Shown in pieces: positions 55,070-64,000 of a stretch of 64,000 bases of DNA (its first letter is position 1; the number at the start of each line of letters is the position of its first letter). The notes under the pieces were generated by a model. The model ran no database searches. It saw only the letters and a list, made by a program, of their open reading frames with translations, and was not told the origin of the DNA. Source of the DNA: Chaenocephalus aceratus. Its lineage: Eukaryota > Chordata > Actinopteri > Perciformes > Channichthyidae. The position numbers and the translations under genes are program-made. The stretch lies in NCBI GenBank assembly GCA_023974075.1, contig CM043798.1, positions 19,375,441 to 19,439,440 on the forward strand, given 5' to 3'.

Positions 55070-55670
55070 GTAGGGGCTTGAATTGGGACTGGAGAGGGAA
55101 CTCGAGCGGAGACTGGAGGAGGGGCTAGAGGAGGGACTAGAGAAGGGAACACGAGAGGGAACTCGAGGGGGAACTGGAGAGGGGACTTGAGATGGAAACA
55201 GAGAGGGAAGTCGAGAAGGGACTACAGAGGGGACTAGAGGAGAGACTAGAGGAGGGACTAGAGGAGTAACTAGAGAAGGGAACTCGAGAGGGGAACTAGA
55301 GAGGGGACTCGAGGAGGGACGAGGGAACTCGAGAGGGGACTCGAGGGGGAACTGGAGAAGGAACTTGAGATGGAAACAGAGAGGGGACTCGAACAGAGAC
55401 TAAAGAGGGGACTAGAGGAGAGACTAGAGGAGGGACTAGAGGAGTAACTAGAGAAGGGAACTCGAGAGGGGACTAAAGGAGGGGACTCGAGGAGGGACTA
55501 AAGGAGGGGACTCGAGAGGGAACTGGAGAGGGAACTAGAGATGGAAACAGAGAGGGGACTACAGAGGGGACTACAGAGGGGACTAGAGGAGAGACTAGAG
55601 GAGTAACTAGAGAAGGGAACTCGAGAGGGGACTCGAGGAGGGACTAGAGGAGGGAACTCGAGATGGGACT
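55070..55670. repeat. Minisatellite array 3 in the LTR element, purine-rich
   Basis: An irregular array of GAGGGGACT, AGAGGAGGGACT and CTCGAGAGGG units runs for about 600 bases. The plus strand is almost pure purine between the C/T positions. On the minus strand its start encodes the serine-proline tail of the gag-like frame. Confidence 0.85.
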
Positions 55671-56374
55671 GTGGCAGCTGGGGTCGGGAGCATGGCTGCT
55701 GGGGCCAGAACTGGGGCTGAAACCATGGCTGCGGGGACCGGAATTGAAGCCAGAATCATGGCTGCTGAAGCCAGAATCCTGTCTGTAAGATCCAGCTCTG
55801 AAGCCGGAAACATGGGTGTATAGGGCGCTCTTGGAGCCGGGACCATGGCCGCTGGGGCCGGCCCTGGAGCTGGAAACATGGCTGTATGATCCAGTTCTGG
55901 AGCCTGGATCATGACTGTGTGGGGCGGTCTTGGAGCCGGAAACATGGCTGCGGCAGCCTGTACTGGGGCAGGAACCATGGCTGCTGGGGCCTGTACTCCT
56001 TGTCTGGCCTTGCGACGACTCCTCTTAGCAGCCGCCTGAATACTCCGTGGGCCTCCATAAGCCTGACGACTTCCAGCATATGACTCCTGAACAGGAGCAG
56101 GAACTGGGACAGAAGCATGGGTTGACCCCAGACGGACCACTCCGAGACGTCTGTAGTCAGCAGGCTGGAAATCACACCTCCAGAGGAAGTCCAACATCCA
56201 GTCAGGTAAGAATTTCACCAAGTCGGGCTTCTCCATCGCCAACCGGTGCGCCTCTACCAGAGCGGCCTCCTTCAGCCGAACACTGGACGCTTCCTTCCAC
56301 CAATCGTGGCAACATGCCAAAGGAAAATAAAAATGTTGCAGCTCCACCTCAAAAGGATCGTCTGCTGGGTCCAT
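55607..56374 (-). CDS. Gag-like leader protein of the LTR element, proline/alanine-rich
   Basis: I place the start at the ATG at 56374 (MDPADDPFEVELQHFYF), just past the LTR; an earlier in-frame ATG lies within the LTR. The first ~110 residues look globular (CCHDWWKEASSVRLKEAA, PDWMLDFLWRCDFQPADYR). The rest is repeats such as AAMVPAPVQAAAAMFPAPRP followed by a serine-proline end. No zinc knuckle or capsid motif is visible, and the only link to gypsy gag is the MDPAD start and position. I do not know its function. The repeats leave the frame open by their multiple-of-three lengths. Confidence 0.5.
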   Translation of the reverse strand: MDPADDPFEVELQHFYFPLACCHDWWKEASSVRLKEAALVEAHRLAMEKPDLVKFLPDWMLDFLWRCDFQPADYRRLGVVRLGSTHASVPVPAPVQESYAGSRQAYGGPRSIQAAAKRSRRKARQGVQAPAAMVPAPVQAAAAMFPAPRPPHTVMIQAPELDHTAMFPAPGPAPAAMVPAPRAPYTPMFPASELDLTDRILASAAMILASIPVPAAMVSAPVLAPAAMLPTPAATVPSRVPSSSPSSSPLSSSLL

Positions 56375-56391
56375 TTCTGGTTGGGTCGTTC

Positions 56392-56773
56392 TGTCACGGT
56401 CGAGTGAAGGAAGCAGGACCCAAATGCAGATAACTTTTGAGAAACCCTTTATTTCAAGGATAATGCCAAAACACGGAACACTCACCGGTGAACTCAGTCA
56501 CCAACAAACAACGACCCAACACTGAACACAGAAAGAGACAAGACTAAATACAGGGAGGGGTAATCACGACAACGAGAAACAGCCGGGCAGGGGAGGAGAA
56601 ACACAAGGACAACAGGTGAACACAATCGGGTAATCAGGGAGGGAAACAGACAGAAAGCAGACAGGCAGGAAACGGGGGTGAACACTTTACACAATAAGAC
56701 AGGAAACCCCAAGACAAGAAAAACACCAACACAGACAAAACTACAAACGTGACATAACATGAGAATCGTGACA
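56392..56773 (-). repeat. 5' LTR (382 bp)
   Basis: It begins TGTCACGGTCGAGTGAAGG and ends GAATCGTGACA. The high similarity to the other LTR indicates a fairly recent insertion; the indels, not point changes, dominate the difference. Confidence 0.9.
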
Positions 56774-57171
56774 GAAACTGCCTACTCTTCCCTAACTGAT
56801 TTATAAAAAAACAAAAAAAAACTGAATTAGAACACAGATTCTCTGTAGTCAACCATGATTAACATGTATCTCGACCTTGTCATATATTTTATTTTATTTT
56901 TATTTGTATGTGTGCTGTGTTTTCAACCATCTGTTTGTTTATTATTTAAAAAAAAATGTGTACAATTAATCTTGTCTTATTCTGTAGGGGGGTGGGGGGG
57001 TTAACAAAAAATGGACAACCTGCAATTTTTTGTCACTGAAACTGAAACTGTATGTGTTGTTTAAGAAAAAGGAAAATAAAGTTTATAAAAAGGACCGGGC
57101 GCTACAGTGGAATTTTAAAGTAAAATGCTGTCTTTTTATAATGAAGAATTGTACTCCTTTTTTATTTTCAG

Positions 57172-57307
57172 GTAGTTATAATAAGGCTCTTCCTTATATC
57201 CTCATGGGAAGTCTCACAATTGCCTCATCTGTTGTGAACCTTTTCCTTCCGGAGACCCTCAACAGAGATCTTCCAGAAACAGTAAAGCAGATGCAGGAAT
57301 GTCAGGG
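57172..57307 (+). CDS. slc22a4/5-like: SLC22 exon 9, intact copy
   Basis: The exon lies between TTATTTTCAG and GTAAAT and is 136 bases, the length I recall for human SLC22A5 exon 9. It reads SYNKALPYILMGSLTIASSV, VNLFLPETLNRDLPETVKQM and ends QECQG. It covers the last membrane helix and the conserved LPET region. The homologous exon at 39200 is frameshifted. The copies share sequence from about 57119/39148 to about 57631/39682, including the introns, so they arose by segmental duplication. The L1 element ends just upstream. Confidence 0.9.
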
Positions 57308-57540
57308 GTAAATTAATTCCACTTAAAATCCTGTGTTTTTCATACTATTACATATTTATTTTTGAATCAACTTTATTATTATTTGTATTATTATTTTTAT
57401 TTTTTATAGCAGGCTATGGTTTTCTTGAAAAATGTACATTTGGTTTTAAGATGTTTTTTGTATATATTTTAATACCCTGTATTTGTGGTAGCTGTGTTGC
57501 TTACTGTAACTGCTTTTCTTGGTCTTTCTTTTGATTGCAG

Positions 57541-57640
57541 GTTGTGTAATGGGCTGAAAAAAAGGAAATGTTTAGAAGATGAAGGAAGGAAGAACCTGCC
57601 CATACAACATGAGGTCAGACAGGATCTGCAGGCTCTTTAG
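57541..57640 (+). CDS. slc22a4/5-like: SLC22 exon 10 (terminal), intact copy
   Basis: After the acceptor TTTGATTGCAG the frame completes the glycine codon of exon 9 and reads LCNGLKKRKCLEDEGRKNLP, IQHEVRQDLQAL and stops at 57638-57640. This basic and acidic cytoplasmic tail fits an OCTN-type C-terminus in length and position. In the 39-kb copy the acceptor AG is AT. A solo LTR begins about 80 bases after the stop and would lie in or just past the 3' UTR. Confidence 0.85.
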
Positions 57641-57722
57641 ATGTTCTCAATTACCTAGTTTCCCTTAAAGAAAAAAAGAAACAGAAAGTTACAGAAATAC
57701 ATTTATCTTGCATGACAGTAAT

Positions 57723-58219
57723 TGTTAGAAAAAATATCACTCGACACCAGGTTGAGAATCAATGATCAGGTAACTAATGTATTCTTGCAAGAAGGAGCAG
57801 AGTTAAATCACATACAAAGGATATAGGTTAACTCACACACATGAGGTATGTTGCTCAAAGGAACAGCAAAAAACATCAGGCTTACAGTATATAGTCCAAA
57901 ACACAGGAGATAACATCAAAGTCGTAAATCGAGGTGGCGCTAATATTAGCCGCGGGTGTCGGAAAGTCGGGTCATCTGCGATGGGTCATCTCATCTGTGA
58001 CGTCTTCTGGAAAGAGTCACATACTTCCTTCAAGCTTCATACATGAGATATTTAGGAGACAGCAAGTATGTCTTCTCATAAATATCAACAACCTGAAATG
58101 CCCTGCCTCCTCCTATCACAAGAAGAGGCAGCTGCAAGGTCATACACAGTTCAGAGCCACACATGATTGCAGTGCATTAAAACAACCCAAAGAGTGGAGA
58201 AAACAGTATTTCTCCAACA
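57723..58219. mobile_element. Solo LTR, 497 bp
   Basis: It begins TGTTAGAAAAAATATCAC and ends CAGTATTTCTCCAACA, and is flanked by GTAAT on both sides (57718-57722 and 58220-58224). TG...CA ends with a 5-bp duplication identify an LTR. No internal region is left. Confidence 0.85.
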
Positions 58220-58224
58220 GTAAT

Positions 58225-59760
58225 AATTGGAAATCTGACAGATCCAAAAGTCCACTGGCAAGAGTTTTTTTTTTATCCTGTTTTCTTTTTTTTTTTTAAA
58301 CAGTTAATTCTAAAAAAATGTTTTGGCAAAATTCCAAGAGAAAAGTTTAGGTTCTATAATGTATGTATGAAATTGAAGTACATGTTTGATTGGTATGTGA
58401 GTCCGTGTTACACAATACTTGAGATTAAAATATAAACATTTGAAACCACCATGCCATTATCAGTTGTTTTTTATTTAAACATAAATAATGATCCTAAATG
58501 TTTGTTTCTCAATGTGTTAACGTTGTTGCTTTCAGTGAAAAAGAGGTTTGGAGCATGCTGTGGTTGACACACTGGGAACATATGGGAACAAAAACACTCT
58601 CACATGCCCGAATGATAAGTAATAAAAGTCAGCGAGAAACAGCAAGCCTCACCCTGTCCAAAAGGAACAAAATACAACCTCTACAGCTCAAAAATCACCA
58701 TCTATTACGTATTTATCAACTATAATACAATTTACCTTTATGTGAGCTGGGACAAGTATCCAAATATATCAAATTAAAAAGACGTTATATGTCCGAGTCT
58801 ATGCACTGACAAAAATAGTAGAGGATTGAATCCCAGCAGAAAGGTGTTCTGAATACTTTGGAAAAGGAAACATTTTATACCTTTAGGAGTTGGCATGCAA
58901 AGTAACACTGGTCTATATGGTTGTGCCATTAAATAATGTCCTATTCCCATGGCAGTGAGTTTAAACGTTGACTGCTAAACTAGATGCATTATTCCAAAAA
59001 GTGGTTTTGAGTGTGATCTGAAGGCATCTTTAAACATTCAGATGAATCTCAAGCATTTTTATGTTGTATACTTTATATTAAGAAGTAAATAAAAATGACT
59101 AAATAAACTCACTGGCCCTCGTAAGTTTATTGTTGACCACAAAATGCGTAATTTATAACTACTTACTACTACTATCTCTAAACCAAAACCATAATCAGTG
59201 GAAATAAAACGTCTGGTTTGGTTATTGTTTAACCTCTGCTTGGCAATGATGAACTCCCCTGTCAAGGATTCTTTTCGTAACATTATATTTTATAATATTA
59301 CTCAAATGTTCTTATTACTTGAGTTTGATCGAATACATCCAAATTAAACTAACTTATATTTGAAATTATGTTCTAGCACAACACATTTAGAAACCCTACG
59401 ATGTAGAACCTTTTACTTATTTCAACCATTTATCCATTAAGGTTATGCATTAGTGTTTATAAAAGGCGTTTATGTTTATACAATGGGAAAAAGTTCACAT
59501 TGTTTCAGAAACTTTGGTTATTATGTCTATGCAACGACGTGTAATATGGTGAAATATGCAAGGCTGCAATAGCACATTGTTAAACCAAACCCAGATTAGT
59601 GTGTAACTGTGTAACTGCAGCTCTGGTCACACAGTGCCATAAAAAGCCTGAACTCAGCTTAATCGCTCATATGTAGAAAGTGTGTGCAGTAGAGCACACT
59701 CTCTTGCATCTATCAGTATTCACTCAGTGTCTGCTTAACTTTTTCCTTTTTTAAATACCA
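58225..59760. other. Intergenic; upstream region of an SLC22 gene
   Basis: AT-rich, no exon seen. Just before exon 1 a TATA-like CCATAAAAAGCC is at 59637-59648, about 110 bases upstream of the ATG, which would suit a short 5' UTR. Confidence 0.5.
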
Positions 59761-60183
59761 ATGACTAATGAGGTAATGGACAGTTCGGATATTAGAGATT
59801 ATGACACAATCACGTCTTTTCTTGGATCTTGGGGACCCTTTCAGCTAAGGATTTTCTTAGCAATGGCCTTCAGCATCCTGCCGAATGGATTTATTGGCGC
59901 CTATATCGTATTTGTAGGTGATACCCCTCCACACAAGTGCTTTATTCCTGATAATTACAGTATCAGCGAGGTGTGGAGAAATGAGACGATCCCTTTGGAA
60001 ATGGTTGATGGCATCTCAAAGAGCAGCTCTTGCTCAAGACTTAACCTGGACATTGTCAGAAACTACTCTCAGAATAATATCATCCCAAATGTGGATGTAA
60101 ATGTGAGTGAAATTCCTCTGGAGAAGTGTCTGGATGGGTGGACATACAGCAACGAAATCTACCAGTCAACCATTGTCACAGAG
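59761..60183 (+). CDS. slc22a4/5-like: SLC22 (OCTN-like) exon 1
   Basis: The ATG at 59761 opens 141 codons ending at a GT donor (ACAGAG/gtgagt). The peptide has [20 protein letters not shown], the first membrane helix [20 protein letters not shown], and the large extracellular loop with several cysteines, N-glycosylation motifs (NYS, NET, NYS, NVS) and [18 protein letters not shown]. These are the hallmarks of OCTN carnitine/organic cation transporters. The usual OCTN start corresponds to the RDYD position, so this start adds about ten residues; the ATG at 59779 (MDSSD) is an alternative. The rest of the gene must lie beyond the window, since exon 2 is not found in the next 3.8 kb. Confidence 0.92.
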
Positions 60184-60456
60184 GTGAGTGATAATAAGTC
60201 ATCAATTATTTTCCCTTTGAGCATGTTTTTGTGGTTTCCACAGAGAAATGGTCATATCATTTGTTATGTCTGATAGGGAATTATTAATATGGCCATTTAG
60301 TTTATGTTCTAATCGGTTTAGCTTTTTGCTCTCCTCTGAATTCTCTTTCCAAACACAGGCAAACGGCCTTGGGAGAGTTACCAGTGTGATAAGGAAGGCG
60401 CTTTCTTTGTACTTGGCATTTAACCACAGCTGTGTCAGTGAGATGATGGTGAACTG

Positions 60457-60834
60457 TTCATGAACTTGTCATGAAAAGTTCATGAAATATCAGTGAACCA
60501 TATTCATGAACAGCTCATAAACAGCTCATAACAAAGTTGATGAACTGTTCATGAAAGTGTCATGAACAGTAAATGGCACTAGGGCAGTTCATGAACTACT
60601 CATGAAACTCCTGTGCTGGAATGGTTCATGGTTTTAGGCAGGTTCATGAACAATTCATGAAATGGAGTTTTCAGTGAGTGTGTAGGGATATTCAGTTTTC
60701 AACCAAGAACATTTCAAGAATTGTTCATGAACATATCAAGAACTGTTCATAACAACTTCATGAACCATTCATGAACAGTTCATACCCAGTCACTGAATAT
60801 AATTCAATGGCTGGCTATGAACTGTTCATGAACC
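60457..60834. repeat. Cluster of TTCATGAA palindromes
   Basis: Eleven perfect TTCATGAA octamers (five within GTTCATGAAC) and several one-base variants lie in about 380 bases of the first intron of the SLC22 gene. Spacing is irregular, so it is not a simple tandem array. The segment could fold into many hairpins. A degenerate minisatellite is the simplest explanation. Confidence 0.85.
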
Positions 60835-61245
60835 ATTGACTGTGGGTCAATTGGCAACCATAGAAAACAACAATTATGTCACAATGGAACTTTACTCAAA
60901 TTAACATACAAACATACATGTATACAGGTGGAGCACTACAATTAATCCTATCACTATTTGAAGCAGTTCTTGACACTCAGCTGCACAAAAAATGTTGTTA
61001 CGGGTCCCAAAAGCTTGGGTACCACAGCAACAATAAATGATTTCTGTAGAAAACAGAAAAGTGCAGCAGCAATAATTATACACAGGATCCGGTTGATCGT
61101 CTGGAATGCTTCTTATTCAAAATTCAAAGTACACAGTTACATTCAAATAGCTGAACTTTACAAACATCACATTTCTCCATTTAAGTTATCTGTCTGTCAG
61201 TCAATTACTGTATCTCAAGGAGAAATTCAACATAGTCAATATAAA
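60835..61245. other. Intron, no gene seen
   Basis: AT-rich sequence within the presumed first intron of the SLC22 gene. Confidence 0.5.
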
Positions 61246-62056
61246 TTATTACATTACATTGCATTTAGCTGACGCTTTTATCCAAAGCGACTTACAATAC
61301 AGTAAGTGCGTTCGACCAACAAAATACAAACTTGAAGAAAACAGAATCATATAAGTACATCAGGTTTCATAGAGCAAAAACATTTCAAGTGCTACTCAAC
61401 TGGCTTTAGGTAAGCCAGTCCATAAGTGCTTTGTTAATAGTTCTATCGCTCAAAGTGGAGTCGAAAGAGATGAGTTTTCAGTCTGCGCCGGAAGGTGTGT
61501 AAGCTTTCTGCTGTCCTGATGTCAATGGGAGCTCATTCCACCATTTTGGAGCCAGGATAGCAAACCCACGTGTTTTTGCTGATGGGAACTTGGGTCCCCT
61601 TCGCAGCGAGGGTGCAGCGAGCCGTTTGGTTGATGCAGAGCGGAGTGCACGTGCTGGGGTGTACGGTTTAACCATGTCCTGGATGTAGGAAGGGCCAGAT
61701 CCATTCGCAGCATGGTACGCAAGTACCATTGTCTTGAAGTGGATTCTAGCAGTTACCGGAAGCCAGTGGAGGGAGCGGAGGAGCGGCGTGGTGTGGGAGA
61801 ATTTAGGAAGGTTGAAGACCAGACGAGCCGTTGCATTCTGGATGAGCTGCAGAGGTCGGATGGCACATGCAGGTAGACCAGCCAGGAGGGAGTTGCAGTA
61901 GTCTAGGCGTGAGATGACGAGAGCCTGGACCAGAACCTGCGTCGCTTTCTGGGTCAGCTGGGGACGCATCCTCCTGATGTTGTAAAGCGTGTATCTGCAG
62001 CAGCGGGTTGGAGCAGCTATGTTTGCAGTGAAGGACAGGTTGTTATCTATAAACAC
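61246..62056 (-). mobile_element. L2-type LINE, 5'-truncated copy
   Basis: On the minus strand it encodes LSFTANIAAPTRCCRYTLYN, RLDYCNSLLAGLPACAIRPL, FKTMVLAYHAANGSGPSYIQ and ends in the 3' UTR with the same GTCGCTTTGGATAAAAGCG end as 21018. The frame is open over 192 residues. It aligns with 25750-25373 and 21392-21018 and shows that region without the foldback element. Confidence 0.9.
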
Positions 62057-62092
62057 ATAACGCTATCAAATAATACTTTCTATCAATATATG

Positions 62093-63674
62093 AAGAGTTT
62101 GGTTCCAAAACGCGATAAACGCCACTTTTGAAAAAAATGAGTTCCCGCCGAAATCAGTATTGTATTTCGTCGGTATTGAAAAGTCAACATTCAATTTTCC
62201 GCAAAACGCGAAATCCGCCGTGTTATTCTGTCCTGTTTTCTCAGTTTCTTTCCAAACAGCGACAAACGCCAGTCTCCCTTCTCTACAGAATGCGATATAT
62301 CCGCTCAACCAATCACAGCGCACCATTCCACGCACCTCAACCAATCACAGAGCATTCCACGCAGTGTAAACAATAATGGCGGCACCCTGAATGTACCGGC
62401 TTTCGTCATTATCTACTTCAACAAACAATAAAAACATGAATACTTTTGACGGCATTGATGAACCTGTGGTGGTTTCTGCGGTGGGGAAGAAACGCAAGCC
62501 ATCGAAGTAATCATGTACGTGAGGAGATTAAGAAAATGAGACACTCGGGAGGAGGAAAAATGCCGCTGTCGCTTGTTATCATTCTCATACAAAAGCGAAC
62601 TTCTGTCACGCAGACACATTGACACCAGGGGATCTATTACAAAACGTTCAGTGTTTTTACTCTGGATCTACTAAAATCGAGCAGGATCAAGTCCCGGGGC
62701 CATCTAGTATTTAGCTCGGGCAATGAAGCCTCACCTGCTGGTTGCCCGATCGGGCAATCTATTATGCCAGTATCATGCAGCTTGCGGATCAGTAATGAGT
62801 GACCCGACAGTAAAACTAAACATAGGCCTATCTATAACTAGTTTAGGTAGTTTGAGAGGTAATTAAAATAGCTACGTGTGATATTCTAACCTGACGTGTG
62901 TGTGTTTTGTCCGCTCACCGCTGCATGTGATCATGCAGAGCTGCGTGTCCACTCGTCAGCAGCAGCTGATCTCTCTCTCTCCCGTCAGATTAGACTTCAC
63001 TCGCGTGTATGTCCATATCGATCAGATCCAGCTAGTTCTAGCTAATGATATGACTACCTGCTTATTAAAAGACACCTACACAATAAGTGTCGCTGTGCAA
63101 CTGGGTGAGGCCATAAAGTATTGCGCAGCATTATGCATTTGTTTACATGCCCACCGGAACCCCGAGGCATTACCAACAGATCAACGCACAATCAACCCAC
63201 ACAGGACATCTATTTCTCCACATTAAGTGTTAGACATTAGAATTGACTCTTCTTGTCTGTCACATACTCTTCTTGTCTGTCACATAAGTGGCGCAACTGA
63301 AGCGGTATTGCGCTAATAGGAAATGATTTTGACCGAAGAGATTTAGATTTGCCGGCTAACGGGAACTCTGTTACTGTTATGTATTTTTGCACAGTTTCAA
63401 TATGAAAAATAAAATAGATCTATTGCATTTTGGAGGGGAAAAAACGTGTCATGGATTTATTGCATTTTGGGGAAAAAATGATCAGTCTTTAAAATAAATA
63501 TTTGAAAATCTAATTCTGGATTTTAATTTGTAATGTTATTATAACCTCAAGATGCTATGTGAAAGTTTGAAACAGAAAATAGTGGTTTTCACTTGCCACT
63601 TTTCTTGGTAAAGAAAATACATTTTTACTCAAATTAATCAACATGGATTTATAGCGTTTTGGAACCAAACTCTT
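62093..63674. mobile_element. TIR element with 6-bp target duplication, 1.58 kb
   Basis: The ends are AAGAGTTTGGTTCCAAAACG and its reverse complement (21 matching bases in all), flanked by TATATG on both sides (62087-62092 and 63675-63680). A 6-bp duplication is uncommon among cut-and-paste families; Dada elements, reported from fish, make 6-7-bp duplications as I recall. The sequence contains a degenerate frame that looks like the start of a transposase. The superfamily is not settled. Confidence 0.75.
62436..62713 (+). pseudogene. Degenerate transposase-like N-terminus
   Basis: Three consecutive frames give one plausible protein start: MNTFDGIDEPVVVSAVGKKR, then (shifted) NHVREEIKKMRHSGGG, then (shifted) ACYHSHTKANFCHADTLTPG and DLLQNVQCFYSGSTKIEQDQ ending at a stop near 62711. 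The pieces read smoothly into each other, so two single-base shifts are likely. I cannot assign a family. Confidence 0.45.
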
Positions 63675-63680
63675 TATATG

Positions 63681-64000
63681 TATCTTTACCAAATATAACA
63701 TATTATGGAGATCACAAAAATACACTGTCAATGTTAATAAACAAAAAACAAGGCAATGTGCCTGCAAGACTGCACTCAGGTAAACAAAACATATTACCCG
63801 TGCGCAGCAGCTAACCTGCCTGCGAGCCTTCGCTCAGGTCACACCCAGGTGCGGCTGAAGCCCGAAAATGGCATCTATTGTTGCCGACAGTTTAGTATTT
63901 TTAAAATACCGTTACTATGTCAAACATTCTCAAAACCTTCTGACACACTCTCCTAAACATCTCCAACATCATATCTAATTCACACAAGTTAACATCGATC
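63681..64000. other. No gene seen
   Basis: Unassigned sequence to the window end. Confidence 0.5.

Larger units (their letters stand above)
53339..56773 (-). mobile_element. Non-autonomous LTR retrotransposon rich in minisatellites
   Basis: LTRs at 53339-53673 (335 bp) and 56392-56773 (382 bp) share TG...CA ends (TGTCA...GTGACA), and the element is flanked by GAAAC on both sides (53334-53338 and 56774-56778). On the minus strand a gag-like frame begins 18 bases after the 5' LTR. A polypurine run lies next to the 3' LTR (53674-53690). There is no protease, reverse transcriptase or integrase. Most of the interior is tandem repeats. It is inserted in the L1 3' UTR and was probably mobilised by a gypsy-type element like that at 15-17 kb. 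Confidence 0.9.
41863..57100 (+). mobile_element. L1-type LINE scattered over 15 kb by later insertions
   Basis: A full-length-like L1 runs left to right: 5' region from about 41863, ORF1 at 42028-42831, spacer, ORF2 from 43717, and a 3' UTR ending in an A-rich stretch near 57060-57100. It is broken by a Rex3 LINE (45327-49029, itself holding a hAT), a hAT/ZMYM-like element (49806-51685), a short LINE tail (52161-52405) and an LTR element (53339-56773). Removing these, about 6.5 kb of L1 remains. It must be older than all four. Confidence 0.9.

Noticed and set aside
1..64000. tRNA, rRNA or snRNA genes
   Set aside because: I looked for A/B boxes and cloverleaf-like stretches by eye and saw none I could support; a covariance-model scan would settle it.

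Overview
This window is non-coding-rich vertebrate DNA, almost certainly from a teleost fish. It has split exons with GT-AG borders, exons of an SLC22 organic cation/carnitine transporter (OCTN, SLC22A4/5-like) family, and a dense set of transposon families typical of fish: L1, L2-, Rex1- and Rex3-type LINEs, a DIRS tyrosine-recombinase retrotransposon, Ty3/gypsy-like LTR elements, several hAT elements, and THAP/YqaJ-associated DNA transposons. There is no operon structure, tRNA, rRNA or CRISPR array.

Layout. 1-2.3 kb: LINE 3' ends and a ~148-bp satellite. 2.7-3.6 kb: an old repeat carrying a small ISL2EU-like insertion with the first exon of a YqaJ-type gene. 4.6-9.2 kb: a damaged DIRS element (gag, RNase H relic, tyrosine recombinase, terminal inverted repeats). 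10.1-14.6 kb: candidate 3' ends of two convergent host genes, with a Rex1/CR1-type LINE (itself holding a solo LTR and a hAT MITE) in the intron of one. 15.4-18.1 kb: gypsy-type gag with LTR, and a hAT/ZMYM-like fragment. 18.9-19.8 kb: truncated L2-type LINE. 20.5-21.0 kb: two SLC22 exons on the minus strand, one frameshifted. 21.0-28.5 kb: an L2 LINE split by a 4-kb foldback element whose arms carry half of a THAP domain. 30.4-34.0 kb: a CCGG-flanked element with Ginger-like ends. 34.4-40.4 kb: SLC22 exons 3, 8, 9 and 10 on the plus strand, the last two broken, plus a duplicated 0.7-kb block that gives empty sites for two MITEs. 40.4-41.9 kb: a TTAA-flanked Kolobok-like element with a THAP exon. 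41.9-57.1 kb: one L1 LINE broken up by Rex3 (itself holding an apparently intact hAT transposon), a hAT/ZMYM-like element, a short LINE fragment and a non-autonomous LTR element. 57.2-57.6 kb: an intact second copy of SLC22 exons 9-10. 59.8-60.2 kb: exon 1 of a further SLC22 gene that runs out of the window. 61.2-63.7 kb: an L2 fragment and a TIR element with a 6-bp target duplication.

How it fits together. The only recognisable host function is membrane transport by an OCTN-type SLC22 cluster that has been duplicated, inverted and shredded by insertions. Nested insertions with exact target duplications, and paralogous empty sites inside the window, give a relative order for many events. Exon calls rest on reading frames, splice sites and remembered family features; no database search was possible.
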